Of a stretch of 64,000 nt of DNA, positions 45,156 through 56,767 are shown piece by piece. The stretch comes from Brachyhypopomus gauderio. Lineage: Eukaryota; Chordata; Actinopteri; Gymnotiformes; Hypopomidae. The notes under the pieces are model-generated. The model was given only the letters and a program-made list of their open reading frames with translations, searched no databases and had not been told where the DNA came from. The first letter of the stretch is position 1, and the number at the start of each line of letters is the position of its first letter. The stretch lies in assembly GCF_052324685.1 (NCBI RefSeq), contig NW_027507197.1:1-64000 (forward strand), in the 5' to 3' direction. A program made the translations under genes and the position numbers.

Positions 45156-46982
45156 TGTATTTTAGTGCCGGTCCTAAGCCTGGATAAATAGGGAGGGTTG
45201 CGTCAGGAAGGGCATCCGGTGTAAAAACTGCGCCAAATCAAATGATGCGGATCAAAAACAGAAATTCCATACCGGGTCGGTCGAGGCAGGGCATTAGCGG
45301 AAATTGGACTACTGTTGGGACGAGGAGGAGAGGGGGGAAGAGGGTTCTGAAGCTGAAGGAGAGGAGGCAGAGCAGGAAAGTGGAGGTTAGAGTTGGTACG
45401 TTGAATGTGGGCTCTATGACAGGTCAAGGGAGAGAGCTAGCTGATGCGATGGACAGAAGGAAGATAGATATACTGTGTGTACAGGAGACCAAGTGGAAGG
45501 GGAGCAAGGCCAGGAGCATTGGTGGTGGCTTCAAACTCGTCTATCATGGTGTAGACAGGAAGAGAAATGGAGTAGGGGTAATCCTGAAGGATGAATTTAG
45601 TAAGAGTGTAGTGGAGGTAAAGCGAGTAAGTGACAGGGTGATCTGTGTAAAGTTGGAGATCGATGGGGTGATGATGAAGGTCATCAGTACTTATGCTCCT
45701 CAGGTAGGTTGTGATGTGGAGGAGAAAGAAGAATTCTGGAGAGAGTTAGATGAAGTTGTTTTGCAGGTTCCTAATGAAGAGAGTGGTTATTGGAGCAGAT
45801 TCAAATGGACATGGTGGAGGGAACAGTGATGATGAGGAGGTGTTGGGTAGATATGGTGTTAATGTAAGGAATATGGAAGGACAAATGGTGGTAGATTTTG
45901 CTAAAAGGATGGCTGTAGTTAACACTTACTTTAAGATAAAGGAAGAGCACAGGGTAACATAAGAGTGGTGGAAGATGCACACAGGTCGACTATATCCTCT
46001 GTAGGAGACGAAACCTGAAAGAGGTTAGTGATTGCAAGGTGTTACCCGGGGAGAGCGTAGCTAAACAGCATAGGATGGTGATATGTAGGATGATGTTGGA
46101 GGTGAAGAAGAGGAAGAGAGTGAGAGCGGAACCTAAGATCAGGTGGTGGAAGTTAAAGGATGAGGACTGTGGTGTAAAATTCAGGGATGAGGTGAGGCAG
46201 GTACTGGGTAATGGTGGTGGTGTTCTGGATACCTGGGATGAAACTTCAAATGCAGTGAGGGATGTGGCTAGGAAGGTACTTGACCTCAGGACAGAGGAAG
46301 ATAGACAAGGAGTCGTGGTGGTGGAATGAGGAAGTTCAGGAAAGTTTGAGAGGAAAGCGGTTGGCTAAAAAGAATTGGGATTTTCAGCGAGATGAAGAAA
46401 GTAGACAGAGGTACAAGGAGATGTGTCGCAAGGCAAAGAGAGCAGTGGCAGAAGCTAAAGAGAAGGCATATAGCAAGCTGTATGAGAAGTTGGACACTAA
46501 GGAAGGGGAAAAGGATCTGTACAGATTGGCCAGACAGAGAAACTGTGATGGGCAGGATGTGCAGCAGGTTAGGATGATAAAGGATAAAGATGGAAATGTG
46601 TTGTCTGGTGAGGAGAGTGTCTTGGGAAGGTGAAAGGAGTATTTTGAGGAGCTGATGAATCAAGAGAATGAAAGGGAAAGAAGGTTAGAAGAGGTAGAGG
46701 TTGTGAATCAGGAAGTGCCTCAGGTGAGCAAGGAGGAAGTAAGGGCTGCAATTCAGAGAATGAAGTGTGGTAAGGCAGTTGGACCTGATGATATTCCAGT
46801 GGAGGCATGGAAATGTTTGGGAGAGACAGCAGTGGAGTTCTTGACCTAAGAGGAGGTTTATGGATGCAGTGGTAGAGGATATCAGAGTGGCTGGGGTGTC
46901 AGTGGAGGACACTCAGGACAGGGCCAGATGGAGGAGTTTGATCCGCTGTGGTGACCCCTGAAAGAGAATAGCCGAAAGAAGA
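45156..46982 (+). mobile_element. RTE-clade LINE, RT core missing, tandem unit 2
   Basis: Same structure as the unit 1 copy: the endonuclease frame 45242-45829, then shifted frames through AVGPDDIPVEAWKC, then the C-terminal RRFMDAV ... RCGDP segment with no RT core. The part from 45949 is also colinear with 18613-19640 in copy A. Confidence 0.85.
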
Positions 46983-47058
46983 AGTGCATTAAATTAGATC
47001 ATTCATCTAGTGTGATTATTATAAACTTACGATTGTCCAAGGTTTGTGCCAGCACTGT

Positions 47059-48276
47059 TCAGTTTCAGTACAGCTGTGCACAGGGGGAACAACTGGCACA
47101 CTGAGCTGAGAAAAATGTGCAGTTTGAAAAAGCAAAGCCACTATACGTTTGCATAGGGCAGTGTCTGCGACACGTGAACAGCATGCGTGTCTCAGCACAA
47201 CAGGAGTTGAATCAGAAAGTCCAATCTGTAAGAGGGTAAGCAAAATTAGTAATGACTTTGTTTAATTCAGGGGTTCCGTATACCAGTCCTGGGGATCCTA
47301 TATCACACGTTGTGTTTTACCTTTTCTAAAACCTGATTGACCTATTTAGTAAAACCTGATTGACCTATTTAGCAAATTAAGATCAATGTGGGTGGGGCTG
47401 AGTAAAAAAAGTGTTTTAAAATGGAGAAAAAAAATGTGCATGGCATAAGAACCCCAAGAATGGAACCTGGACCCGTTTGCTTATTTTATGACAATAGATT
47501 TTGCATACAGAACATGGATAGGCTATCACTGACATTAAAATAATGCTCAAGTTATACATAATCCTGAGACATGTATCTGTCTAACCTGTCAACAAACCCC
47601 TTAACTTTTGTTAGTCAAAAACAGTGAACATCTGAACTTAACGACAAACAGAGACTCCAACCCAGTCACTGAGACCCCATGTCATGCATATTTTAGTGCT
47701 TTTCCTCATTTATAATACCAGATTCAGCTCATTAACTAAGTAAAAAACTGTCATATTGGAGGAACACAAAAAAACTGCAAAGTATAGTGTTGACAGGACT
47801 GACTCTGGGGACTCTGTTTTGCCAATATATTCATTCCTAGAGCAGTGTCTCTTAATCCTACTTGTGGTAATTCACATAGCTCAACACACATAATCCACTT
47901 CACTAATGACTTAATAAACCGTTTGTTTGATAAGCAGTTGGAGCTAGATCATGCACATTCAATACTTAGTGTGTTGAATCGTGGAATATTTAAAACTGTG
48001 TGGAGCAGTTCGGAACAGGACTGAGAAACATTGCCATAGAGTTTCAAGCTCAGCTCCAGGATACCAACAGCTCAATGTTATTCCAATTTTAGAACAATAC
48101 AGTTGTATAAAATTAAAAATAATTTAATGCTAAACTGTGCAGTGTTGTGGACACAGGACTGAAATATGAAACCCCTGCTTTAGCCCTACACTTCCTCCTC
48201 CCTACTCGTAAACTGTGTGGTGACTCCTTCTTCATGGACCTGTAGCACAGGCTCTCACACTGACCTCGCCTGACAG
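47059..48276. other. Anonymous duplicated sequence left of Ginger-like copy B
   Basis: Matches 19725-22107 of copy A apart from the hAT insertion there. No gene or named repeat recognised. The uninterrupted hAT target GTCTAACC lies near 47580. Confidence 0.6.
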
Positions 48277-51200
48277 CCGGTGTTCTGTCGAGTTGTGCTT
48301 AGCATCGAGTTGTGCTCGTTTGCGGTTTTGCACATGCGCAGACCCACAGGCTTGTCATTTGTTTCTATTGTCATTTTGACCTATAAACATGTAAATGTTT
48401 TACATACTGGCTTTGCAAAGATGACATGAGGCAGGATTTCATGAGGCAAATTCATGGTGGTGCCTCCACTTTTCTAGAAAGTTCAGAATGGTCAGCGCAA
48501 AATTTAAGAGATTTCTTTCCATGCTCTCTACTTCACTGTAATCCATGCCTTAAAAACAAACAAAAGATAAGATATATAGCACATTATACTCAGTACTCTA
48601 TATATAATAGAGATGTACTATGAAATGTACCATTTTACATCCAAATAAAATTATAAAAGTTATCCCATCTCTTCTCTCTCCCTATCCATATATAGCTATG
48701 GAGAACAGGTGGGATGAGGTATTCAACTTCCTCTCTCAGGGATCATACCCATCTGGGTATAATAACTCCCAAAAATTACATTTGAGGAGGTATGCTTCCA
48801 AATTTACTGAAAAGGGTGAGCATTTATTTGTTTAAATGTAGCCAGTGTCTTGGTAAGGTAGCTCTTTAATTATTATACGACTTTAATGAATGTTAATGAA
48901 TATTCAATGCAGAAGGACAGCTTTTCTTTAAAAGTAGAAAAGCCATAAAATCCAAAGAAGAGGCAAGAAAGCTTTCAGGAATTTCACGCCTCTCCGATTG
49001 GAGGACATTCAGGCATCCTGAAAACTCGAGCTGCAGTGTGCTCCAGATTTTACTGGCTTGGCATGACCATTGATCTTGACAACTGGGTATGTGTTGAAGT
49101 GCGTTCTTGTGTGTTTTGAGCTGTTGATAAATCTGCATATCTGTTATAAATGAATGAATGAATGAATGAATGAATGTTTCAATTTATATAGTGCCTTTTC
49201 ACGATACCCAAGGCGCTTTACAATTGTTAAGACAGCTACCTCTCAGACAACCAATCACACACCGGCGAGAAGCGGCAGCCAATTGCGCACAGCAACTTGT
49301 TTTTATTGAACAGAGAGAGACACAGACACACACTATGGGCATTTTTGCTGTTTAAGCATGGTTACATAAATGTGTCTCTAAACATACTTAATTATAGCAT
49401 TTTACCCACATGTCTCATATCAAAATGTTCAGAACAATCTCAGTTCTCTTCCTAATGAGGTTACATTGACTTAGAGTATTGCATAAATAAATAATATGGT
49501 CCTAAACCTGGAAATATGAGGCATATTTTCAAAAATTCTTTCATATTTTATATGAAATTACACATTTACTAAAAGATCAATAATATTGTTGCTTGAAATA
49601 TGTTTGCTCAAGGGTTTGCTTCACAAAAATAGTGAAACGTAATATATATAGTAGTATACAAGTATAAATTAGTGTACAAAAATGTGTACACCAAACTACG
49701 AAACTCCCATCAAACTCCTGAACTACAGGCTAAATCAGCTTAGCCAAAACCATATCCACTCATCTAGATTATTATATACTATACTTTCACATCTACAAAG
49801 CAAGCATATAGGCAAAAGACAAATACGAAATAATAAAAAAATAAGTAAAAATAATTTTATAAAGAATAAATTACGAATTGTGCACAGAAGCAGTTTCTAG
49901 CTAGACAGCTAGTAACACATCGCGAGCCGATCTGCGATCGTCCGCTATTATAGTGAGCAATATTGCAAAATAACATTCATTTAGCCTTCGATCTGTTATA
50001 CTTTTCATAAAACCCTTCAGGAAATCAACATAGGTTCATAACCGCTATGTAGTAGTAGTAAGGGCTAGTAGTAGTAGTAGTAAACTACTGAGCAAAACCG
50101 GTGTGTTTACCTCAGGCGTCAAAAAGCGGCCAAAACTTCCGCAAAGGGCGATATGTTTCCTGAGGTCGTAGGTCATCGGGTCATCGGTCACGAGTCTCTC
50201 CTCAGGCCTACAATATGGGGTCATCAGTAGACGCTAGCTAGCTAGATGCTACATAGAACTACAAACAGGACTACAGTACACCATCGCGAAATTCGCGACC
50301 CTATCTGTGATCGCCCGCTATTATAGTGATCGATATTGCATTTAGTCATCGATCGTTTATATTTTTCATAAACCCCTCAGGAAATCAACACAGGTTCATC
50401 AGTAGACGCTAGCTAGCCAGATGCTAGCTAGCTGCTAGCTAGCGAACTAACTACACGGGACCATCGCGAAATTCGCGACCCTATCTGTGATCGCCCGCTA
50501 TTATAGTGATCAATATTGCAAAATAACATTCATTTAGTCATCGATCATCAACATACCTTCACCATCGCTATGTAGATAAGTAGACGCTAGCTCGCTAGCT
50601 AGCGGCCGTCAAAGTCTGTATTTCCGTGTTTGTCCGAGGTGAAACGGATCTAATGCCGTCCTAAAACCCTCCTACATCCGTAAAGGGCGATGTGAGTGAT
50701 GTCAGCGGTCATGTAATGACTGACACTTGAATCCGCCAGTCACAGCAGTCACAGGCAGGAGCAATAACCCCCCCCCCCCCCCCCCCCCCTTGTGCAAGCC
50801 ATAAAAGGATTAGCCATATACGGGCGTGCTTCAACTCGGTCATGTATTGCCATCTTGTGGCCAGTCTGCTCAAGCATGAATTAAGATTTTTTTTAAAACA
50901 GTTTCCAGTTTTCAAAAACGTTCGAACCGTGTGTCTGCGATGTTGTATCGCTGAGATATTAATAACATTAATGTATATACTCGCACGGTGGCCATCTTTG
51001 ATGCATGGGTGCGTCAGTAGACCTGGGTGTCAACCACATCAAGCCATACCACTCAAACCACTCAAGAATCTCACAAGATCCTCAAAGAGAATGAGACCAG
51101 CACATGTTCTGATGGCCCCAACTCTTTGACCATGGGAGGAGATTTGGAAAGACTAACTGAAGACCTTTACCTGCCACAGAGACCATCAGTTATCCACTTT

Positions 51201-51909
51201 GCCCCTAAAAAACACACTCAAGTCTGTGATGCAACAACAGAGGTAAATTGAGGCCTACATAGGTCTTGAATATATTGTTTCTTGTTTAGTGTTTATTTGA
51301 TCCATTCCTTATTATTCAATGAGTCTTTATACAGACATTTTTTCAATTATACAATCATTAGAGTATGATGAGTTTGCCTTTCACAGCTTTCTGTATACCA
51401 GTCAACAGTGTATGTGACAATAACCACTGTTGACTGTTGAAGCATCCCCCAGGTTCATCAGCCATACAGGAAAGCATACAAGAAAGAGGTTGTTAATGAG
51501 TTCTGTGTTCAAGTTTGACCTGTTGGTCATTTGTTCAGCCTACCCTTGTTTATAGTTTGCATGAAAGGGATTTGGCCTGTTCAAACTATACATGTTGGCC
51601 CGTTGGCCATTTTGACCTGTTGGACGTTTGTCAGATGCACTATGTTGCCAAAAGTATGTGCATACCTCTTCTAATGAACTGATCTGGCCAGGCATGGTCA
51701 TTGTATGGGAGGGAAATCTTAATTCTACATCATGCAATGGCATAGGGAATTGTGTATAGATGGCCCTGGGTTTGAAAGGCCCTGGCGTTAAACTAGGGCA
51801 AATGAGAATGGTGTTCATGTATTCACATGCTTTTGGCCATGTAACTGTAATAGTACAGGGATTAGAAAAAACAAATATCTATGCTTTGACATTCATGCTG
51901 TGCTTTCAG

Positions 51910-53480
51910 TTGGAATGTTGTGGGCTGCAGAAGACTGTGGTCGGGTGGAGGCAGTTGTTGGACCATATAAACTGTTTGATTCGTCTTTCCGTACACTGCA
52001 TGGGACCGAGTGGCTGGCTGATGATGTAAGAGACTAAATCACTGTCAAAATGTATTACAAGAGGAAGTATAACATTCTTTAATGGTTGTTTATTTTACAA
52101 TGCAGGTTATTGATGCGTACTTGCACACACTCATTGAAAAACAGCAGGTAAGTGGCAATTATATTTATGTAGCTGTGTTAGGTATTTCTTGCAACATAAT
52201 TAAAATTTCAGTTGTTCTTAATAGAAAGCTGTTCACCAGCTCTGTGCCGTTATTGCAACATCGTTGTTTTCTGGACAATTCCAGAGGCTCAGAAAGGTAC
52301 TTTCATCACATTTACAGTCTAGCAGTAATGATTATCAGTAACAATAATGACAACTTTGTATTCAACACATTCTTTAGATGACGTTTCCACTGGAGGAAAT
52401 CTGGATGTGCCCTGTAAACACTGGGGCTCACTGGGTTTTAGTGGTTTGTTTACCTTTCCTTATTTTTCAGAGCAGGTTTGTTTACACTACAAGTCAAATG
52501 TTTGGTCACACCTACTTTGTTTATTTTTATTATTTTTGACATAAAAAAAAACTGGAAAGATGCTAAAGCAATGAACGAATGCTGTGCTCTATTTATGCTC
52601 TAATAAACAAATATTAGATTCTTTGAAGTAACTGTCCTGTTCATGAAGCAGCACCTATGATGCTTTAACATCAGTCCTGAACACATTCTCACATGCAGAG
52701 ACCTTGTAGAGAACTAAAGTTCTGAAATAAAGGGTGCATTTAAAATGAAGTATGTTGAGAATTAATTAATATATACAACCTTCCCAAATTGTCTTATAAA
52801 CAAATTAAGGCATAATCCTTTAGATTAAAATGCCTTTTTTTGTGTTCAAACATTTGACTGGTAGTGTACATCAGTCATTATTTGCATGAATCGTACAGAG
52901 ATATTCTAATTGTGCTATGATGCAGCAGAATGTTATAATATGACGAGAGAATAACATGAATGAACTCATTTCTTTTAGATTGTCAACATGTCTGACAAGG
53001 TCCTTGTGTTGATCCCCTGGCAAATGAAAGTGCACTCGAGCGCAAGCTGCTACGTAACTGGCGGTAATAACATTTTAACATTGCTATTTTACAGTGCTAA
53101 TTTTGGAGCTTTTTTTTGAAAAGAACTGGTGTGATGTTAAACTGTGTTCTTCTATCATTTTTTAAAAACAATAATTAGGAACTTCTTAAGGATGACAGGC
53201 CATGGAGACCAGGAGCCTAAATGGACAGTACAAACAATACTGCACAACAAGCAGCAGGATTCCAGCAGTTGTGGGATTTTAGTGTTGAGGGTAAACCTTT
53301 TGAAAATAATGTGATGGGCATTTATAAGTAACTGATATTACTCTTACCATGTAAAATGCCACTTTGCAGTTTGCAGAAGATTATTTCCAGAGGAGAAACA
53401 TCAGCGCTGTCCAGACATCCCCACAAGATGTTACCAAGGCACGACTTGAAGTAGCCTGTGCACTGCTGCAGTGTAAAGGT
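51910..53480 (+). pseudogene. ULP1/SENP-type cysteine protease part, copy B
   Basis: The exon-like series matches copy A (26184-27759): IWMCPVNTGAHWVLV, TILHNKQQDSSSCG and FAEDYFQRRN are all present. The Asp exon (52979-53060) has a short deletion relative to copy A around the IDPL word. The last exon keeps a normal donor (CTGCAGTGTAAAG/gtcagt at about 53479). Confidence 0.75.
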
Positions 53481-54087
53481 CAGTGGTATCAAACACTGCA
53501 TGAAAGCAGTGCCATAAAGTTTTCTTTAGTCAAAACCCATATAAATCCATATTCCATCATCTGACTCAAAGGTAACGAAACTATCAATCTGTGTCCTGTA
53601 CCATAAAGCTACTGCAGAGACTCTTTACATGATTATTTCTAGAGAATGAGTGCTACAGTTTAAAACCATACTAAAATCATTGTTTCTAGGGAATGCAGAT
53701 GATTACTGTGTGGTGTGCTCCTTGCTGGAATCTGATGCAGACAAGAGCATGATTGAAATGGTAATGTATAACATAAGCATACTTTGTATTATTAGACAAC
53801 TGGAGTAGTATTAGTACTAATATGTACCTAATGGCTTTTTTTGGGGGTAGGTGTAGTGTGATTTCTGCAGTAGGTGGGCACATGTTGAATGTGCCGAATA
53901 CAACAAAGACACTAGTCTTACATATGTGTGCAAAAAATGTTACTGTTGTAAAAAGTTAGTGTTGTGCTTGGTTTATATACAAGTTCTAATAAAGAAGTTC
54001 TAATAAACTGCATATCCATGTTTCCCTTGTCCATACAGTGCACACAGAGTTAGTAGCGATGTAAAAAAAAAAAAAAAAAAAGATGGG

Positions 54088-54397
54088 TGTGACGCTGGGC
54101 GCAGGGAGACGGACGAGGCACGAGTCCAATAGTCTTCCACAAATGTTATTTTATTTAATACAAAAATAGTCCAGACAGCGCACGTATAGCTTACACACAT
54201 GAACGTATAAGACTGACATAAATGACTAACAAAGACGAGCACGGGACACTGCGCGAACGCACATTAAATAGACAAACCACATAAGCGCCGAGTGTTCACG
54301 AGATGAGCCACAGGTGAGACTGATGAACACACTCAGACACAACCACACCCACGGAGATCCTGTCTACGACTAGACGTAGACAACATAAACACACGGC
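54088..54397 (-). mobile_element. Solo LTR fragment, copy B
   Basis: The counterpart of the LTR at 28367-28699, preceded by the same ATGGG (54083-54087). It is incomplete at the right, where a short repeat of 'aaacacatgtact' words (54405-54445) leads into a 174-bp repeat unit. Confidence 0.75.
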
Positions 54398-54575
54398 TGA
54401 AAGCTGAAACACATGTACTGAAACACATGTACATAAACACATGTACTGAAAGCATGATTTGATAAGGAAAGCATTATTTGATGTATGATATCAGCCTATC
54501 GAGATATGCTCACCATGTAAAATATTAATAAGGAAGCTATAATAGATTTTAATCCACGCTTCCCTTGTCCATACT

Positions 54576-54760
54576 GTCAGGGTTGGACCCAGGACCGTTC
54601 CTCCGGTCGCCACAAGGAGGAGCCCGCGAGCTAGACCTGGGGGCAATCAGGCACAATAGGCTGCAGGTGTTTGCAGCCTACTTAAGGTGAGCAACTTCAG
54701 CAGTCCTTTGCTGAAGTTGTTAGTTGTATTCACGCTCGCAGCCTAATTAACCTAATTAGT
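54576..54760 (+). mobile_element. LTR-like fragment at the end of duplication B
   Basis: It starts TGTCAGGGTTGG directly after the 174-bp repeat is cut at 'cttgtccatac', and has the GC-rich body of gypsy-type LTR starts. No matching right end or target duplication is seen. It may mark the breakpoint that removed the transposon's right end. Confidence 0.45.
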
Positions 54761-54889
54761 CCCTAAATGCACATGTAATGTAATGAAAACCAAAGGAATG
54801 ATTGTTGAATGTTGGTTCAGGCCTAAAGAGCTTGTTCTTATCAAATTTAGATAACACTACACTAATCAATATTTTTTTTCCTTAGGTGA

Positions 54890-55449
54890 CAATTCCACAT
54901 CCTGTCAGTTGAGATCCAATAATTCAGAGACAGTTGACAAAATGTATTTCCCAACCTGGGAATAAGGGTAGTGCGCTGTCCACACCAATCTGTGGTGGGG
55001 AGTTTGACATCTTCAATGGGACTGTGTGTCTACTGGAGAAGAAAAAGACCAGGAGCAAGAAACGGCAGTTCTTTACCCAGATTTTCCGAGGCAGTTCGCT
55101 TAAAGCCTGGAAGAGAGAACGGACCAAGATGTTTGCATCTGGTGATGGTCCTGATGGAGGTTCTGTGGGTGCTGTTAAGAAGCAGAATGAGGAGGAAAGA
55201 CAGGTTGCTGCTGAGCCCACAACCATCACTCTCAGTCCACTTTCAGTTACAAGCTGCACGTCAACATCCGTTACATGTGATGTGGTATCGGACGAGTCCA
55301 CCACTGCATTTGAGCCTGAAAGGCAGGATCAGCTGTTTGTACGTGTCTTTCTCCTTTGAGGGTCATGATATCAGCTACCCAGCCAAACCTTTCCTGCTGG
55401 AAAAAAATACAGGGGCCTTTTGGACAGGAACCCTAGAAAACGTTAACCG
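54890..55449 (+). pseudogene. Unrecognised coding-like segment
   Basis: After a possible acceptor (ttccttag, 54885-54892) one frame reads GSALSTPICGGEFDIFNG, then VCLLEKKKTRSKKRQFF, FRGSSLKAWKRERTKMF and a Ser/Thr-rich region. About 55355 the likely coding frame moves by one base and continues FEGHDISYPAKPFLLEKN, GAFWTGTLENVNR up to a GTGAGT donor at 55450. The basic cluster, composition and splice-like edges suggest a real exon with one frameshift, or a decayed gene. I do not recognise the family. It lies on the same strand as the exon at 58933 but I cannot link them. Confidence 0.4.
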
Positions 55450-55813
55450 GGTGAGTGACAAGATGCTGCATATTAATAACAACCCAGATCATCAATGACC
55501 TCAAGAACAGGGTAGATAATTAATTTACATTTATGTTTTATAGTATGGTTCATTTATTTAGTATGTCAGGGTTAGTTTTTTATTTAGTAAAAAATAAATT
55601 AAATAAAAACAATACCACAACTTAGTCAAGGGATCCATTTGAGAGACCAAACTTCCCAATCAGTGTGGCCAAGGGACTCTGTAAACATTGTTCTGTAGGA
55701 GTGAATAGAGCTGGAAAAATTGCTGTATGTCTCATTATCCCATGAGCAACGCACACATGAATCATCTTTTATTTATATGATGCTTGCTTGTTCTAGGTAT
55801 TTCCAGGTCTTAA

Positions 55814-56763
55814 AGGGAACGCCGGCTGATAACATATGTAAGCCTTAATATCGTGTAATTACTCTAAATTATTAAGACACGTTGTAAAAATTCACAAAAA
55901 GTAGCAGATTTATTAGATTTTCTGTAAAATCGCTCTGCACGTAGGTCTCCATTTTTATAACTGCTGACGGGCACAGCAGGTAGTGACGTCAAATGGTTGC
56001 AGTGACTGGCCTTCGCGCTTGAGCACAGCTAGCTAGACCTGGCTACTGTTCAGCCTTTTCAGCTTGAGCCAGAACGCAACATTTCTGACATCAGCGGCTA
56101 CAACACCCACCAAGTGAGTGACAGAGAGAATCCAGCGCATGTTTATGTTCACGTTTCTTCGTGCGGTTCTCGCTCCACATTCTGGGGCTTTTGGACTTTC
56201 TGTGTGGGAAAACTGTGGGCACTGCATTGTGTTTTAGTCTATGTTTAAAACCAACAGCACCCGTCAACTCTCACCAGTCGGGCTCTACTGAATGACTCAA
56301 ACGCATCGGGACTGAAGAGAGCAGAGCCGCGGGTCTTTTGGTAGCTGTGTTCGTCCACACGCTGCTTCCCAAATTTTTCTCCTCTTTTTATCTTTGGGAA
56401 AACTGTGAAGACTAATATCAGTCTTCCCACTGCCTTTCGACTGGAAATAACATCCAACGGCAACACAGTGTGGCATGGTTTTTTTTTTAAGGTAGCTCAG
56501 CTAACTAACATTAACTCCTTCCAACCGCAGTCAAGTTTAGCGCGCTGCAACCATTTGACGTCATCTACCCAGCAGGCATTGCGCGTCAGAAAACATGGCT
56601 GCGCCCATATGTCAAATATTTCGAATAAAAGTGTTGATTTGTAAATAAATTTGCTGCTTTTGTGATTTTTTTATTTATTTATTTTTTTTTTACAACATGT
56701 CTTAATAATTTAGATTAATTACATCATATTAAGGCTTACAAGTGTTACCAGCCGGGGTTCCCT
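55814..56763. mobile_element. TTAA-flanked inverted-repeat element (950 bp)
   Basis: The two ends form inverted repeats of about 75 bp (left AGGGAACGCCGGCTG...; the right end reversed reads AGGGAACCCCGGCTG...), bounded by TTAA on each side (55810-55813 and 56764-56767). TTAA targets with AGGG ends fit Kolobok- or piggyBac-type non-autonomous elements. No transposase frame is found. The interior is CpG-containing, unlike its AT-rich flanks. Confidence 0.8.
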
Positions 56764-56767
56764 TTAA

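Larger units (their letters stand above)
43830..47058. repeat. Tandem duplication, unit 2
   Basis: The second unit of the 3.2-kb tandem duplication. It differs from unit 1 by scattered substitutions and a few short indels (for example a 13-base insertion near 44896). From 45949 onward it is also the left end of segmental duplication copy B. Confidence 0.9.
45949..54575. repeat. Segmental duplication, copy B
   Basis: Colinear with 18613-28745. It lacks the hAT element of copy A and about 430 bp of the integrase region (junction at about 49138), and has a shortened solo LTR near 54397. It keeps the original CCGG at the transposon's left end (48277-48280). Confidence 0.85.
48281..54575 (+). mobile_element. 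Ginger1-like DNA transposon, copy B (right end lost)
   Basis: The left end TGTTCTGTCGAGTTGTGCT follows CCGG at 48277-48280. The integrase N-terminus starts at 48698 (MENRWDEVF) and runs through the HHCC His pair near 49000; the CxxC and core exons are missing. The ULP1-like protease exons span about 51910-53480, and the PHD finger 53693-53960, including the final VCKKCYC missing in copy A. One 174-bp repeat unit remains (about 54437-54575). The right inverted repeat is absent. It is the same insertion as copy A, duplicated with its flank, not an independent jump. Confidence 0.8.

Noticed and set aside
54971-55498. 175-codon frame overlapping the 54934 frame
   Set aside because: Its first half is an out-of-frame shadow; only its last 40 codons look protein-like and are included in the 54890-55449 entry.
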